A DNA stretch of 64,000 nt. Source: Lantana camara. Its lineage: Eukaryota > Streptophyta > Magnoliopsida > Lamiales > Verbenaceae. The position numbers and the translations under genes were made by a program. Where the stretch lies: the NCBI GenBank assembly GCA_037501455.1, contig CM074865.1:36376501-36440500 (forward strand), in the 5' to 3' direction. Below the pieces are notes generated by a model. That model had not been told where the DNA came from. It ran no database searches and saw nothing but the letters and a program-made list of their open reading frames with translations. Shown one piece after another: positions 54,396 through 64,000 of this stretch (position 1 is the stretch's first letter; each line of letters opens with the position of its first letter).

Positions 54396-54726
54396 GGTAA
54401 AGGAGGAAAGCTTAACCCTTGATCCTTGGGTCCATTTGTGATTCTTGAGAAGATTGATGGAGTTACTTACCGTTTGGACCTACCGTTGAGCTTAACCGGG
54501 ATTCACAATGTCTTCTATGTTTCTCAGTTAAGGAAGTACTTTCCCGATGAATCCGAAAATTTTCCCGTTGAAGTTGTTGAAGAAGCCGAGCTGCAATCGG
54601 ATTTAACATTTGTCAAAAAGCGATAAAGATTTTGGATCGCATGTTTGAAGTTTTGAGATAACGGCAAATCCCATTCGTAAAGGTTTTATGGAGAAGTGAT
54701 AAGACCGAGGAAGCCACGTGGGAAAT
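54396..54726 (+). pseudogene. Gyp6 integrase C-terminus and chromodomain relic
   Basis: Continues exactly where 44907 stops: GKGGKLNP, a stop, then SLGPFVILEKIDG..YRLDLP, HNVFYVSQLRKYFPDES, then broken chromodomain remnants (QIPFVKVLWRSDKTEEATWE-like, in two frames) up to about 54726. A new sequence starts abruptly there. Confidence 0.88.
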
Positions 54727-54802
54727 CATATCATTTCATTTCATAACATATACATATTTCATAAAATTTATTCATTTCATAAGCATTGCATATTTTCTAA
54801 CT

Positions 54803-54830
54803 TATATATATATATATATATATATATATA
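54803..54830. repeat. (TA)14 microsatellite
   Basis: Uninterrupted TA run within the Gyp8 LTR. Confidence 0.95.
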
Positions 54831-55200
54831 ATCACCTACTTATAAAATAAAGTACATGTACTTTTATACATATTATATGTCATGATATCTTATATTACAT
54901 ACACATATACATATAAACTTATATCACACATTACACATACTTTATACATACATTACATACACCTAACACTTAATACATATCTTATTATATTATACATATA
55001 TACACACAAACACAAGAATCCATGTACTATTCATCTTCTTCATTTCTAACACACACAAACACACAATTCTCTCCCCACACACACACACTCCATTTGAGCC
55101 ACTCAAGAAGGGATGAGAAGGAGGAGCACAATCTTTTCACTCATCATCTTCATCATCTCCACCATCTTATTCTCTCATTTTCTCCATTTCCTACAAGGTT

Positions 55201-55202
<2 letters not shown>

Positions 55203-55257
<55 letters not shown>

Positions 55258-55270
55258 GTGTGTGTGTGTG
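55203..55270. repeat. (TA)25 and (TG)n microsatellite
   Basis: About 50 bp of TA, then TTTATGTG and several TG units, starting five bases after the candidate donor. It is the longest simple repeat of the window and is likely to vary in length. Confidence 0.95.
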
Positions 55271-55595
55271 TATATGTGTTTGAATGTGTGAGATTGTGTT
55301 AGAGCTTTTGTAATCTAAGCCTATATTCTTGTTCCTAAGCAGGTTAATGTGTATATATGTGCAAATCCCTTGAATTTATTGCTTGGAAGCTTAGTTGTTG
55401 GAGTATTAATTGAAATGAGGGTTTTGTGAATAGTTGGGGGTGATATTTAAATGTGCAAACTTGTGTTATATGATGCCTACTTAAGATATAATTTGTAAAA
55501 TATTGTTATAAGCATGTTTTTACTTGAATCTCCAAACTTGTTGGTGTTTTGAGTGGTGGTTGCAAGCATTTTTAGCAAGTCCCCTGCCACACCCC

Positions 55596-55925
55596 TGCTA
55601 TCGAGGGCCGGGAACCTTTTCAGTTCATTTTGATCCCGATCGGGATCCTCTTGTAGATTACTGCCTAAAACAGCAATCTCGGTCGGGTTGATTTTGGTCC
55701 AGGCCGGGATTGTAAAATATTCTCTTTTGAATTATTGGTCTCAACCGGGACCTTTTTCAGTTCAAAACCAATCCCGGCCGGGATGGCAGTACAGGCGGGT
55801 TTTTGGACAAGGTGTCCCGACCGGGATTGTTTTCTGTCCAGGCCGGGATGGCCATGCAGACATAGCTGCTGGAGCTATGTCCCAGCCGGGATCCATTTTA
55901 CACTAAAACTCATCCTGATCGGGCT
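55596..55925 (+). repeat. Gyp8 palindrome cluster (ATCCCG..CGGGAT)
   Basis: GATCCCGATCGGGATC (55632-55647) and ATCCCGGCCGGGAT (55771-55784) are perfect. At least six further half or degenerate units (GGCCGGGAT, CCCGACCGGGAT, CAGCCGGGATCC, ATCCTGATCGGG) lie between 55608 and 55923. Located in the putative first intron. Confidence 0.88.
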
Positions 55926-57654
55926 GGAGCCCTGGGAGCAACATATATGTTAATTTAATTCTTTTCGTTGCATTACTTATTTACCTGATCCATGGGACAT
56001 TAATTGTACACATGAACATTTATATAAATTATTAACATCAAAATCTCATATCATAACATAACATAAGCATGCCGTTCGTCGATTATTTGGTTTATAAGTC
56101 TCGAGTTTCACGTACACTTGTACTTCTTGACAGAGCTTGATCCAGTGATCGAGGAGCAGGGTCCTTAAGCTTCTCTTATCTTTTCTTTTGTCAGGGTGAG
56201 GTTTTATTTCTAGTTATTAGAACCCGTAATACCTTGTGTGACTATTTTAGCCAAAATGTAATATTTATACATATAATTTTAGAAAAATAATTTATTATGC
56301 AAAGATTTTCAAATATTTTCTTGAAAATATTTTGGCGAGAATCATTTACGTATTATTGGGCCTGGGGAAATGTGTGAGTGGAAACCGGTACGACATCGGG
56401 CCGTCGGATAATCCATTCATATAAAGTACCCTTTGAGAATATATTCGTGCGACTTAGGTGGAAGGAAGGCGGGATATTCTTGAGCCGGTGGTTAACCCAT
56501 CGAAGGAGCAGGTAGGAGTCATGATCCCCCGACTCGATACGAACCAACGAGGTGGTTAGGCCTTGCAAACCTTTCCACTGTCCCTGAGGAAGAAGGATGG
56601 AAAACAATGTTTATTATCGTGATCATGATTACGTTTATAATCATTAATGTGCATGAATGGCTTATAACTTAAATTTAATGCACACACTATGGGAGTAAGG
56701 TTGGAGAATTGCCCACTCACCGAGCCACATTTTATTATTATAAATTGTAATTTAATGAAATAATATTCGTAATTCCGAGCGATGACTTCTCTAACTTTCC
56801 CACTTGGGATTTCACAAAACTTTACTTAGAGTTATGAATTGAATCTGTATGCAATATATTTATTTATGCCCCTCACTCAGTCTTTCGACTAACACCCCAC
56901 GTTGTTTTTAGATCTTTTGCAGGTATACTAGGCGGGGAATAAAGTCTTAAGGAGTCTTTATTTTGGGTTTAGCATATTTCATGTTTTGTATCTCTCATGC
57001 TTCTCTACTTTGATACTTTGGGATTTGTAATATTCTATTTTGGAGGATTGTAATATTTGGGCAATGTTGGCCATTCATGCTATACTTTTAGGATTGTATG
57101 TTGGAGTTGTAATTATTATATGCCAGTATGATGTTCACGTGTTTCTGCTTTAATTGTTGCATCGTAATATGATTGGTTTAAGGGTTAGTCCCGCTTAGCT
57201 AGGCTGAGTTATTTTATTCTTATCACCCGTTCGCCACGTGTTTGATTCATGTATGGACTTTCATTTCATGCGTGGATTGGGCTCATGGTGCGGAGGATGT
57301 GTCGCTTATCGATACGGGTGCTACACTAAGAATTCTATATTAGATGGAATTGGTAATTAGCCCCTACGTAAAGGTTTTATTTTGGATGTCTCACGAATCA
57401 GGGGTCCAGTGTAAAATACTTGGGATCTCGGTACCCACTGGGAAAATAAATTTCCTATAAGATTTTTAGATTTTATGATCATATATAAATAATGAGAAGC
57501 AATATGTAATGAAAGAACTTATTTTATATATAACGTTATTATTCAGCATGCTCCTGATTTCTCTATTTCTCCATCTAGGTTGTAAATTCTGTGATTCTGT
57601 AAAAAATGTGAAATGGCAACCAAAAATCCACACGTATCCATCCTCGAGTCAATT

Positions 57655-58901
57655 TCAACTTTTGGGTAATGGATACCGGTTGTGAATCTCATATCTATAA
57701 TGATTTGCAGATACTAAGTGAGATGAAGGGGCTGAGAAGAGGAGAATGCGTCTTGAAGGTTGGAAATGGCTCAAATGTTGAGGCACAAGCTTTTGGGATA
57801 GTTAGATTAGATTTAGGTGTTTTTACTTTGGTTTTGAATAAGGTCCTTTATGTACCAAACATTATTAGAAACATTTTTTCTATTCTAATGCTTGATTGTG
57901 AAGGTTCTGAGACGTTTATTGATAATGTTTGTTTTTATGTTACGAAGAATGGTTCTTCTTCTATACTTGGTACATTATGAAATGGACTTTATCTAACTAA
58001 TAACGTCAATATTCTGATATACAACTAGAAAACAAACATAAGAGAGACTTCAAAGTTTTAGCAAGTCTTGGGCACGCTAGACTTTTACATATTTCCAGAA
58101 ACAGGATGAGCAAGTTAACTAACTTAGGATCATTCTATGAAAATGAACTTAAAGAGTTAATTTCTTGTGAATCCTATCTTAAAGGAAAAATGCCCAAAGC
58201 CCCGTTTAATGGAAACATGGAACGCACCAAAGAAGTTTTGGATTTGATCTATACTGATGTATGTGGACTGCTCAGTGTAAGCACAAGAAACAATCATTAG
58301 TATTTCATAACATTCACAAATGACTTTAGTCGTTACGGTTATGTGTACTTATTGAAGTATAAGTCTGAAGTTTTTAAGAAATTCTTAGAATTTCAAAAAG
58401 AGGTTGAGAATCAAATAGGTCAAAGCCATACAATCTGATCGAGGTGGCGAGTATCTTAGTGACGAATTCCTTAGTCATCTCAGAGATAATGGAATTATCT
58501 CTCAGTGGACTCCTCCGGGAACTCCTGAATTAAATGGAGTTTCTAAGAGAAGGAACAAAACCTTATCAGATACAGTTCATTCTATGATGAATTTCACTAA
58601 CTTGCCACCTTCATCCTACAGCTATGCCCTAGAGTGCGCAACGAAGATCATTCATAAAAATACTACTTTTCTTGAGGAATTGCTCCTAAAAGAAAAGAGC
58701 GGTAAGATCGCAGATATCAAAGAAATTTGAAATGAAGTTCTCACCCCACAAATAGAGCAAACGAATCCGTCCAATGTAACTCAACCAATTATGGAGGACA
58801 AGATACGCCAAAATCCTCTTACATTAACACGTTCTCAACGCACCCCTAGACAACCTGAGACATGGTATGGATTATTCCATGCAACCTCTCATGTAGAGAA
58901 T
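57655..58901 (+). pseudogene. Cop2 protease-integrase relic
   Basis: Protease: WVMDTGCESHI with the catalytic D-T-G at about 57669-57680, followed by VGNGSNVEAQAFG and NIIRNIFSI. Integrase: LGHARLLHISRNRMSKL zinc finger about 58070, where the expected second CXXC cysteine is tyrosine (CESY, about 58168). The first catalytic Asp is in YTDVCG. A stop (58298-58300) and a frameshift follow before QSDRGGEYL. The active-site Glu is replaced by Lys in NGVSKRRNKT (about 58536). A hinge region RSQRTPRQPE ends at the Gyp9 insertion. Enzymatically dead. Confidence 0.85.
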
Positions 58902-59336
58902 TATAGCACCCGATGCGTAGAGCACTACATCCCTCGCACCATATCCCGACACGTGTAACAAAATGAGAACTCCGCACACGCATCAAGCTACAGCGAACGG
59001 GAGATAAACAAAATCTCTCCTAGGCTAGGCAGTCTAGACCCTAATTCAGAGCGCGCAACAAAATCATAACACATGCGGCCGCAACAGGATCTCAAACATA
59101 CAGAATATATACGTACATGCTGATAATAAAGCTAGTCAATTTACAAATGCCATGCCCATCCCGGGCCAAATAAATCATACAAGTTTTCAAAGCTTAATTC
59201 CGAAATCATATCTTATACATATTTATACATAGTACCAGAGCTTAAAAGTAAAGATGCGGTATACAAAATACTCAAACTAAGAGAATCTAACGACCCAAAA
59301 GAAAGACCACCGCCTAGCTCGGAACAAACCCCGCAC

Positions 59337-61416
59337 CTGCAAACTCAAAGAAATAAAGGAAAAAAAGACAACGAGCAGGGGTCACTCCTAAAGACTGGTG
59401 TGGGGGCTAACACACTCACACATACATATACATAAAGCAGAGCATATTCAAAGTCATAAAAGCTCATGAACCCTAGCGTGGTTTTTGCAATCTAAAACAT
59501 TTTAGCCCGTGATACTATATATAGAAAAAAGTTAAGGTCGAAGGCCAAAATCACCAAATTTTTAATAATGAGGAATCCACTCCGGTTTCACAAACCAAGT
59601 TCAGAATCTAAATCATACAACTCGGCGAGTACGAGTTTCAGACCAACTTAACTGCATTCATAATCAAAATCATTGTCGAATTCAAACGAAAACAAAGTCA
59701 AACAAACATACCTCTTCTCCGGGAGATGGAAGGGTCGTACGCACCCCTAACCATCTGTTTTAAATGTAAGGGTCGTGAGTGTCATGATGCTCATGCCCGA
59801 GGATTCCATCCCCCACTAAATCTCCTGGTGGGTTCCGGTTGATCCTTTAAGTGGAGACCATACTCGGGGAGTGACCCGACGGCCCAACACCGTCCCGGGG
59901 CTCCTTTGCACAAATCTCCCGGGCCCAGTTCCAATTTTCAAAGTTCAAAATTCAAAAGATCTAAATTTTCTAAATCAGACTTAACTTTCAAAGTCATAAA
60001 TTCCTAGTTCAAAACACACACACCAACCCTTTTTCAAAACAAACAAATGAAAATATAACTTATTTATATATAAAAGCGTTTTTCAAATGTTTCATAACCA
60101 ACGGGCCAAGTCCCACAAAATACAAATCAAGCACGTATCTAGATATATGTATAAATATGTAGGTCGCATGAGGGCTTAAAACCCATTTAGGGTTGTAGGT
60201 CATAATGACTAAAAGAAATAAAATTTCACCTTATCGACCAAACTGAACGGGACAAACCGGAACACACATAACGAACCACCTCGTTACCCTCGTAACGAAC
60301 CTCTAAACTAAAACAAGGGATAAATACATACTTAGACTCAAAATGAAAAAATTAGACGCTTGGCAAATGCATATGAATGCAAATAATGCGTACGAGATGC
60401 AACAAGGTGACACTTAACTTATATAAATTCATATCAATTCATAAATTACATATTTTACGTCAAACGAATTCATAAACTTCATATAACGAACATAAAATAT
60501 CATATAACATGCTATTAAGGCATATATATCAAAGAAGAAGCAAAGAGATATCATACGAGGCGAATAAACAAAACATTTAGCCATGCATGCACATAGAGAA
60601 TATCTTATCATATATCATGTATAAAAGCATCAAAATTACATTATAAATTCATAACGAAACATGTAACACATAATATAGCAAGCTATCAATGCATAAGAGA
60701 CATAGAAGAAGCAAGAAAGTCATGTAATACGTAAAGGAAATGACAAATAACATGTATGGCAGCAGCAGGTCGAAACTCCCCCTAAAAAGGGTCGTGGCCG
60801 CGACCTAAACTCAGCACAAAAGGGGTCGTGGCCGCTACCACAACCACCACCAGCTCCAGCAGCGACCACAAGTCAAAACAAGGCCTAAAATCAGCCACGG
60901 CCACAACCAAGAAAGGCCTTGGCACGGTCGCGGCCGCGACTGTGCGTTGTAGTCCGAGAAACATAACAGCAACCCTGTTTTCTCCTCCAAAACAAACAGC
61001 AGCAACAAGGGTACGAGGTAAGGTAACAAAGGCAGCAAAGAGGTAATAAAAACACATAAAATCTAACACGAAACAAGCACAACAACAACAGTAAATTCAG
61101 ACGCAGCAACAAGAATGCAGAAAGTTCAAGTTGAAACTCATTTTCAAAATTTCATGAAGTGCATCCATGGTAGATCTAGATGCAGTTATTTTCCACGAAA
61201 TTTGAGCTGAAATTCATGACAATGAATTCATCTAGATCATAAAAATAGCTTCAAATGAAGAAATGCTTCAAGGAATCATAATAATTAACAAAAATTTTAC
61301 ATAAACCTTTACTATTCACGTTTTTTTTATCAAAACATGCTCAAATGATACCCAAAATCAAAAAATCTAGGCTTGAAAGATTCATAAGAGAGTGGGGAAC
61401 AATAATATATTCATAC
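59337..61416 (-). other. Gyp9 candidate splice signals
   Basis: Minus strand: donor CGGAAG|GTATG (61417/61416). Acceptor CCCTTGTTTTAG (60308), 78-nt exon-like segment 60307-60230 ending CGATAAG|GTGAAA. Final acceptor TTTGAGTTTGCAG (59337) with a CCAGTC...GAGTGACCCC block upstream. GAGTCTAAG precedes the mini-exon acceptor. Confidence 0.5.
60789..60940 (-). repeat. Gyp9 palindrome cluster (GTCGYGGCCRCGAC)
   Basis: GTCGCGGCCGCGAC (60927-60940) is perfect. GGTCGTGGCCGCGACC (60790-60805) has one mismatch pair. Further decayed units occur at 60824-60838 and 60896-60907. Same relative place as the other clusters. Confidence 0.85.
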
Positions 61417-62173
61417 CTTCCGAATCGGAGAAGAATCCAAGAAGATACGAGCTTGAAATCGTCAAAGATGAATAGTGGTGGGTTTTCTTCTCTATCCCTC
61501 AATCAGTTGCTTCTCTGTCTTCCCTCTTGCTGAGTCCGAAAATGGGGTTGGCCAAGGGTGAAATAGGGTTTAACTAGGGTTAATTGGTGTAAAAATCAGG
61601 TCATTTGGTTAAGAAACGAGGGAGTTATGGCCAAATCTGTAAAAGGCGGCAGTCACGCGAGGCTCTCAGTTCGGGCAAAATTCGGGGGTTCAAACGGGCT
61701 TAGAAAAATATAAATATAGGTCAAAAGCTCCAAATTTTCATTGTGAGTCCAACCCCACTTCCAGAACTCGAAACCAAATTCACGAGCTCAAATTACGCCT
61801 TTCGGAACATTAGGTGCGCTAAACGAGTTAGGCCATCGAGTCCCTTAACAAACAAAACGGTTTAAAAACCATATCAAACGAACTAAAAAACGAGAAATCA
61901 ACATGTAAATAAGTTCATAACACATATAATTCATGCATAGCAAATTATCACAAAAATCGAAATAAAAAACGGGCACATACGGATTAAGTTCAAGAGCAAC
62001 CGAACAAAAACATTCAAAATTCATGTATAATCACTTAACCAATAATTCATAAAAATTCAAGAATACCATATAAACAATATAATAAACACATAATTACATA
62101 AATAAATAATTAAAAAACGCACTTAGCTCACTCGTAACGACGTACCTGTACGGCCGATGAGCGGGGTGTTACA

Positions 62174-62760
62174 ATAATGATCCACTAACATATGAAGAGG
62201 CACTGTCAGATTTAGACTCTGAACAGTGGAAACAAGCCATGAAGTTCGAAATGGATTCCATGTACTCAAACTAAGTTTGGACCTTGGTTGATCCACCTAA
62301 TGGGATTAGGCCCACAGGGTACAAATGGATCTACAAGCGAAAGCTTGGAGTAGATAGAAGTGTGGCAACCTTTAAAGCAAGATTAGTTGCTAAAGGTTTC
62401 ACTTAAAGACCAAGAGTAGACTTTGATGTAACTTTCTCCCCGGTTGCAATGCAAAAGTTCATTCGGATCATGCTTATCATAGCTGTATATTATAACTATG
62501 AGATATGTCAAATGGATGTGAAAACTTAATGGAAACATTGATAAAGACATTTACATGGAACAATCCATAGGTTTCACGTTTAGTGGGAGTGAGCAAAAGG
62601 TTTGCAAACTCCAAAAGTCAATCTATGGATTGAAATAGGCTTCTAGAAGTTGGAATATTCGATTCAATGAAGCAGTCAAATCCTTTGATTTTATTTAGAT
62701 TTCGAATGAATCCTGTGTGTACAAGAAGAAATTAGAGACCTTGATTCAATGACCATTTTA
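62174..62760 (+). pseudogene. Cop2 reverse transcriptase relic
   Basis: LTYEEALSDLDSEQWKQAM, then MDSMYSN, a stop, WTLVDPP, a long readable stretch GYKWIYKRKLG..ARLVAKGF, a stop, DFDVTFSPVAMQKFIRIML and QMDVKT. After this the frame changes repeatedly through equivalents of the LYGLKQASRSWN region. The catalytic YVDD segment is not reached: similarity ends near 62750. Confidence 0.85.
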
Positions 62761-63152
62761 TGATGACGGACCCGGTCAGCACATTCTGTTTTTGAAGTAC
62801 AGTATTGTAGTTTGGTATTTATGTTCTATTTTATTCGATCCTGGTTGTAATTAACGAATGGAGATATGTTTGTAGAATATTTTTGGTCTTAGTGTACTTT
62901 GGTTTGGTTTGGTTTGGGTTTGTGTTTTCGGAATTTTAACCAATTATAATGCACATTTGTTGAGCAAGGAATTAAAAATGTTGAACTAAGTTTTCAACAC
63001 TTAAAGTAAATGAAGTATAAATTAGAACTAATTTATCTAAATGTATAGTTTATGAAGTAATGATGTAGTAACATAGAACTAAATGTACAGTTTATGGAGT
63101 GATGAAGTGGTAACGTAGAACTAAACGTCCAGTAGTTTATAGAGTGATGAAG
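62761..63152. other. Unassigned stretch with a 42-bp tandem repeat
   Basis: No coding sequence or element end was recognised in 62761-63036; it includes a short (GGTTT)n run near 62910. From 63037 a 42-bp unit starting CTAAATGTA repeats: 63037-63078, 63079-63120 and a partial, slightly expanded third at 63121-63152 that is cut by Gyp10. Confidence 0.7.
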
Positions 63153-64000
63153 TGTAGCACCCCGAGCGAGGAGCACCACATCCCCCACACCATAGCCCGA
63201 CAGGTGTTATAAAATGGGAGCTCCGCTCACGCACCAAGCCATGGCGAACTGGTGACAAAATAAAAACACACCTAAGCTAGGCAGTCTAGACCCTGAAACA
63301 GAGTGCACAACAATTAAAAAAAAAACAGAAGCGGAACCACAGGATCAACATACACGCATGCAAGGCCACCGGCCAGCAGAAATTAAAGCATACACGCCAT
63401 ATGCAAACTTGGGCACACAGGCCAAGTTTTGGGACATAAGGTAAGGCCCAGCAAGGGCAATTCTAATCATATGCTTATCAAATTTGAATCATATTACAAA
63501 CTTATACATAACCTCAGAATGAAAAGGCAAAAGTAATGAAGATGCAGAATGTAAAGACTCGACCCGAACGACTCAAAAAAAGACCGCCGCCTAGAACGAA
63601 CCCAAACCTAGCACCTGCAACTGAGGGGGAAAAGAGAGCGGTCAGTCTACAACTCGACTGAGTGAGGGGGACTAACGCGCACCCAACACGTATCTACACA
63701 TAGAGCAAAGCACGTATTAAACAAAAGACTATGAACCAGGAATAGGGTTTTACACACTAAATACATTCTCCAAAAGTACTCATACTTATTCATATATTCG
63801 TACATTCTTAAGTTTGAAAACTCATAAGGATTCATATATTCAAGAACGCATATGGATTCATATTAAAAACTCATAGGGATTCATATTGAAACTCATGAAG
63901 ATTCATAATTAAAACTCATAAGGATTCTTATATTCAGATTGATTCATAGTTTAGCAAAGAAATCTAATATTGAAAACAAACTCTCCTATCCCGTTTCATA
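63153..64000 (-). mobile_element. Gyp10: end of a minus-strand gypsy LTR
   Basis: On the minus strand the LTR ends GGGGTGCTACA at 63153. Going upstream (rightwards) are GGTCTAGACTGCCTAGC (about 63275-63292), CTAGGCGG and acceptor GTTGCAG (about 63615-63617), and CTCACTCAGTCGAGTTGTAGACTGACC (about 63637-63665). The rest continues beyond the window. The AGTC...GACT block and splice acceptor agree with the other families. Confidence 0.85.

Larger units (their letters stand above)
42095..54726 (+). mobile_element. Gyp6: old chromovirus, pol exposed, host of Gyp3 and Gyp7
   Basis: Only pol from mid reverse transcriptase to the chromodomain is visible: 42095-42325 (duplicated stub), 42583-44907 and 54391-54726. 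Gyp3 inserted within RT and Gyp7 near the integrase C-terminus. The gag, protease and 5' LTR would lie left of Gyp3, off-window. Many stops and shifts show an old copy. Its own 3' LTR may be the truncated Gyp8 LTR directly to the right. Confidence 0.85.
55198..56922 (+). other. Gyp8 candidate splice signals
   Basis: Donor CTACAAG|GTTGG (55198), acceptor TTCTTGACAG (56133), 62-nt exon-like segment 56134-56195 followed by GTGAGG, branch-like CTAAC and acceptor TCTTTTGCAG (56922). The first donor is weaker than in other families. Confidence 0.42.
54727..57325 (+). repeat. Gyp8: 5'-truncated gypsy LTR, possibly the Gyp6 3' LTR
   Basis: The end GGTGCTACA at 57325 and landmarks are clear: donor CTACAAG|GTTGG (55198), palindromes 55596-55925, exon-like segment 56134-56195, CTCACTCAGTCTTTCGACTAAC (56872-56893), acceptor TTTTGCAG (56922), TACTAGGCGGGG, CACCCGTTCGCC. 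No TGT...ACCC start, polypurine tract or duplication is seen at the left. It joins Gyp6 chromodomain directly, so a deletion may have removed the end of Gyp6 and the start of its own LTR. An unrelated truncated insertion is the alternative. Confidence 0.75.
58902..62173 (-). mobile_element. Gyp9: solo gypsy LTR, minus strand
   Basis: 3,272 bp. On the minus strand it begins TGTAACACCCCGC at 62173 and ends GGGTGCTATA at 58902. Flanks are AGAAT (58897-58901) and ATAAT (62174-62178), a duplication with one difference, and the copia frame continues across it. No second LTR or interior is present, so it was reduced by LTR-LTR recombination. Donor at 61416, palindromes 60789-60940, exon-like segment 60230-60307, acceptor GTTTGCAG at about 59337, GAGCTAGGCGG, CTCCCGTTCGC. 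Confidence 0.9.
57326..62760 (+). mobile_element. Cop2: broken Ty1/copia element split by Gyp9
   Basis: Left part 57326-58901 and right part 62174-62760 join into one copia pol in the order protease, integrase, linker, RT. Gag and both LTRs are not seen, nor RNase H after the RT. 57326-57600 may be its leader but is not recognisable. The RT opening (MDSMYSN..WTLVDPP) resembles the relic in Cop1, so they belong to related copia clades. Confidence 0.8.

Noticed and set aside
55022..55291. Open frame ending in a run of Tyr-Ile repeats
   Set aside because: It is the translation of CA-rich and (TA)n simple sequence in the Gyp8 LTR.
60782..61112. Hydrophobic open frames on the minus strand resembling membrane proteins
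   Set aside because: They overlap each other in several frames across the Gyp9 palindrome cluster and repeated CAGCAAC/GCTGCT-like tracts. No start context or homology was recognised.
61339..61533. Possible host exon near 61345-61533
   Set aside because: It lies inside the Gyp9 LTR at the place of the putative first exon and donor. No protein family resemblance.

Overview
This window is repetitive DNA from a flowering plant, probably a dicot with a large genome. I found no host gene, tRNA, rRNA or CRISPR array. Nearly every base belongs to a nest of LTR retrotransposons. Most are Ty3/gypsy chromoviruses of the Tekay/Del type: long LTRs of about 3 to 3.6 kb, a TGGTATCAGAGC primer-binding site complementary to plant initiator tRNA-Met, a polypurine tract of the form AAGGGGGGAGG, and a gag-protease-RT-RNaseH-integrase-chromodomain order. 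Two are Ty1/copia elements and one is a small foldback DNA transposon. The species cannot be read from the sequence.

Layout and nesting, with labels used throughout. Gyp6 is an old chromovirus whose pol is exposed at 42095-44907 and 54391-54726. It was interrupted by Gyp3 (LTR pieces 4945-5172 and 35888-36684, interior 36685-38737, 3' LTR 38738-42094) and by Gyp7 (44908-54390, perfect target duplication GGATT). The 5' LTR of Gyp3 was hit by Gyp2 (minus strand, 2286-4944), which was itself hit by Gyp1 (minus strand, 1-2285), and by Gyp4 (about 5173-35887). Gyp4 carries two later insertions: Cop1, a minus-strand copia (7820-17276, target duplication CTTTG), and Gyp5, a structurally complete chromovirus (19507-30691, duplication ATAAC/ATAAG). 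The 3' LTR of Gyp5 contains Mite1 (27995-28501, 10-bp duplication). Right of Gyp6 come a 5'-truncated LTR (Gyp8, 54727-57325), a broken copia (Cop2, 57326-62760) split by a solo LTR (Gyp9, 58902-62173), an unassigned stretch with a 42-bp tandem repeat, and the end of a minus-strand LTR (Gyp10, 63153-64000).

No element looks able to move by itself. Gyp5 has a long gag-pol frame but carries stops, frameshifts and an altered protease motif. Gyp3 and Gyp7 are gag-only relatives that share a non-coding block where pol should be. Cop1 has almost identical LTRs around a thoroughly dead interior, so it was probably copied by proteins supplied in trans.

The most striking signal is shared by the gypsy LTRs although their sequences differ greatly. 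Each has splice-like signals at matching places: a donor (AAG|GTAAG or AAG|GTATG) 0.6-1 kb into the LTR, a small 55-91 nt exon-like segment ending in AAG|GTGAG, and a second acceptor preceded by an AGTC...GACT stem and a CTRAC branch-point-like motif. In all eight LTR families where the site is visible, the first putative intron holds a cluster of short GC-rich or family-specific palindromes. The palindromic character is kept while the sequence changes by family (ACACGGCCGTGT, GAGACACCCCCGTGTCTC, GAACGRYCGTTC, GATCCCGATCGGGATC, GTCGCGGCCGCGAC, ATACTGTAT-AC-ATACAGTAT). I propose, as inference, that these are signals kept only in unspliced genomic RNA, possibly for same-family RNA dimerisation or packaging.
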